Assembly (NCBI GenBank): GCA_945872325.1
Contig: CAMBZY010000195.1
Location: forward strand, 1 to 6,371
Length of the DNA: 6,371 bases
Reading direction: 5' to 3'
DNA from: Candidatus Kuenenia stuttgartensis
GTDB lineage: Bacteria > Planctomycetota > Planctomycetia > Isosphaerales > Isosphaeraceae
The stretch's first letter is position 1; each line of letters opens with the position of its first letter. The position numbers and the translations under genes are program-made. A model generated the notes under the pieces. The model was not told where the DNA came from, did no database searches, and saw nothing but the letters and a program-made list of their open reading frames with translations. This document shows, in pieces, positions 5,911-6,371 of the stretch.

Positions 5911-6371
5911 CTGCGAAAGTGCCTTGCCTGAACATTGACCGAAGGTTGTTATCATGGGAGTCAATGATGTGATTATCCAAAAGCGGATGACGTACCGCTA
6001 GAGTCTCCTGCTGGAGAAGTTTTCGGAACATGATCTGGTTGGTCCGCCTCGAGGCTCGCGAAATCGAGTGAATTTTGCGGTGATTCAATAATTTCAAAAC
6101 TTGGAATAAAACTTGTTAAAGCTATTTGTCATAAAGGGAAAGAGGGGCAGGGCAGGAGCTTGACTGACGGGTAATTTTTGATCAATGGCCCACAAGATCT
6201 GAAACATATCTTATGATTAGGTAAGTTGACACTTATGACGCATGGTGTCAAGCACCGGGGTTCGCTACGATCCTGCCGACACGAGAATTGTCGGAAATGG
6301 ATTAGAAGTCCGGTTATAAGATCAGAAAAAAGAAAAACTGACGAACCGGATCCCATAGCCATGCAACTCGA
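5911..6371. other. Right-hand intergenic region with leader, short repeats and palindromes
   Basis: About 460 bp with no convincing complete gene. The left part (5911 to about 6085) is the probable leader of the formylglycine-generating enzyme gene. It holds a small hairpin (TCTCC 6004-6008, GGAGA 6013-6017) and a perfect 10-bp palindrome GCCTCGAGGC (6046-6055). Further right are an 8-bp palindrome TTGATCAA (6178-6185), a direct repeat CTTATGA (6210-6216 and 6232-6238), a perfect inverted repeat TTGACAC/GTGTCAA (6226-6232 and 6245-6251) and another, CCGACA/TGTCGG (6276-6281 and 6289-6294). From ATG 6235 a plus-strand frame stays open to the window edge (45 codons) but resembles nothing I know. 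Confidence 0.5.
6091..6119 (-). promoter_or_regulatory. Candidate sigma70-type promoter for the formylglycine-generating enzyme gene
   Basis: On the minus strand TTAACA (6119-6114, five of six -35 bases) is followed after exactly 17 bp by TGAAAT (6096-6091, four of six -10 bases), in an AT-rich stretch. Transcription would start near 6084, giving a leader of roughly 170 bases before ATG 5910. This is the best promoter-like match upstream of the gene, but it rests on consensus alone. Confidence 0.3.

Noticed and set aside
6004..6023. Hairpin TCTCC/GGAGA followed by a short T-run, terminator-like on the plus strand
   Set aside because: The stem is only 5 bp and there is no plus-strand gene upstream that would end here.
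5825..6097. Minus-strand open frame of 90 codons overlapping the enzyme start
   Set aside because: It is in another frame over the lipoprotein signal and leader; no motif and no ribosome binding site supporting it.
6129..6362. Minus-strand open frame of 77 codons in the right intergenic region, open to the edge
   Set aside because: The translation is cysteine-rich with no fold-like pattern or ribosome binding site, and the region is full of short inverted repeats. The possibility that it is the tail of a gene beyond the edge cannot be excluded, but nothing supports it.

Overview
The window looks like a bacterial chromosomal segment of moderate GC. It is densely coded at the left and carries about 460 bp without a convincing gene at the right end. 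The gene set best fits a planctomycete: a close formylglycine-generating enzyme carried as a lipoprotein, a CYTH-domain protein with the HPSRDF/EAFRIRR signature, and a secreted TPR-redoxin fusion. This rests on family resemblance recalled from memory, so another member of the PVC group or a similar lineage is possible. I see no transposase, phage gene, CRISPR array, tRNA or rRNA.

Layout. On the minus strand at the left edge lies the N-terminal two thirds of a QueE-type radical SAM enzyme (1-458), which continues outside the window. To its right, also on the minus strand, are an M50 (site-2-protease-like) membrane metalloprotease with a TPR-like tail (594-1688) and a 760-residue exported TPR protein ending in a thioredoxin-like redoxin domain (1707-3989). 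The redoxin gene is upstream and separated from the protease gene by only 18 bp, so the two very probably form an operon. The queE start follows the protease stop after about 135 bp and could be read through from the same transcript. A 174-bp divergent intergenic region (3990-4163) separates this group from a plus-strand class IV adenylate cyclase/CYTH gene (4164-4736). That gene converges, with a 28-bp gap, on a minus-strand gene for an exported lipoprotein form of formylglycine-generating enzyme (4765-5910). The rest (5911-6371) holds a probable promoter and leader for the latter gene, several short repeats and palindromes, and possibly the first codons of a plus-strand gene cut by the window edge.

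How the genes may work together. Only the redoxin/M50 pair has clear positional linkage: an exported TPR protein with a CxxC redox centre beside an intramembrane protease that also has TPR-like repeats suggests an envelope-located function, but the task is unknown. QueE (7-deazaguanine/queuosine synthesis), the CYTH protein (cyclic AMP or triphosphate chemistry) and the formylglycine-generating enzyme (sulfatase activation) look like independent housekeeping or accessory genes. No sulfatase gene is present, so the last must act on proteins encoded elsewhere. I found no clear-cut new system. The items most worth a second look are the redoxin/M50 operon, the exported formylglycine-generating enzyme with an intact catalytic cysteine pair, and the repeat-bearing right-hand intergenic region.
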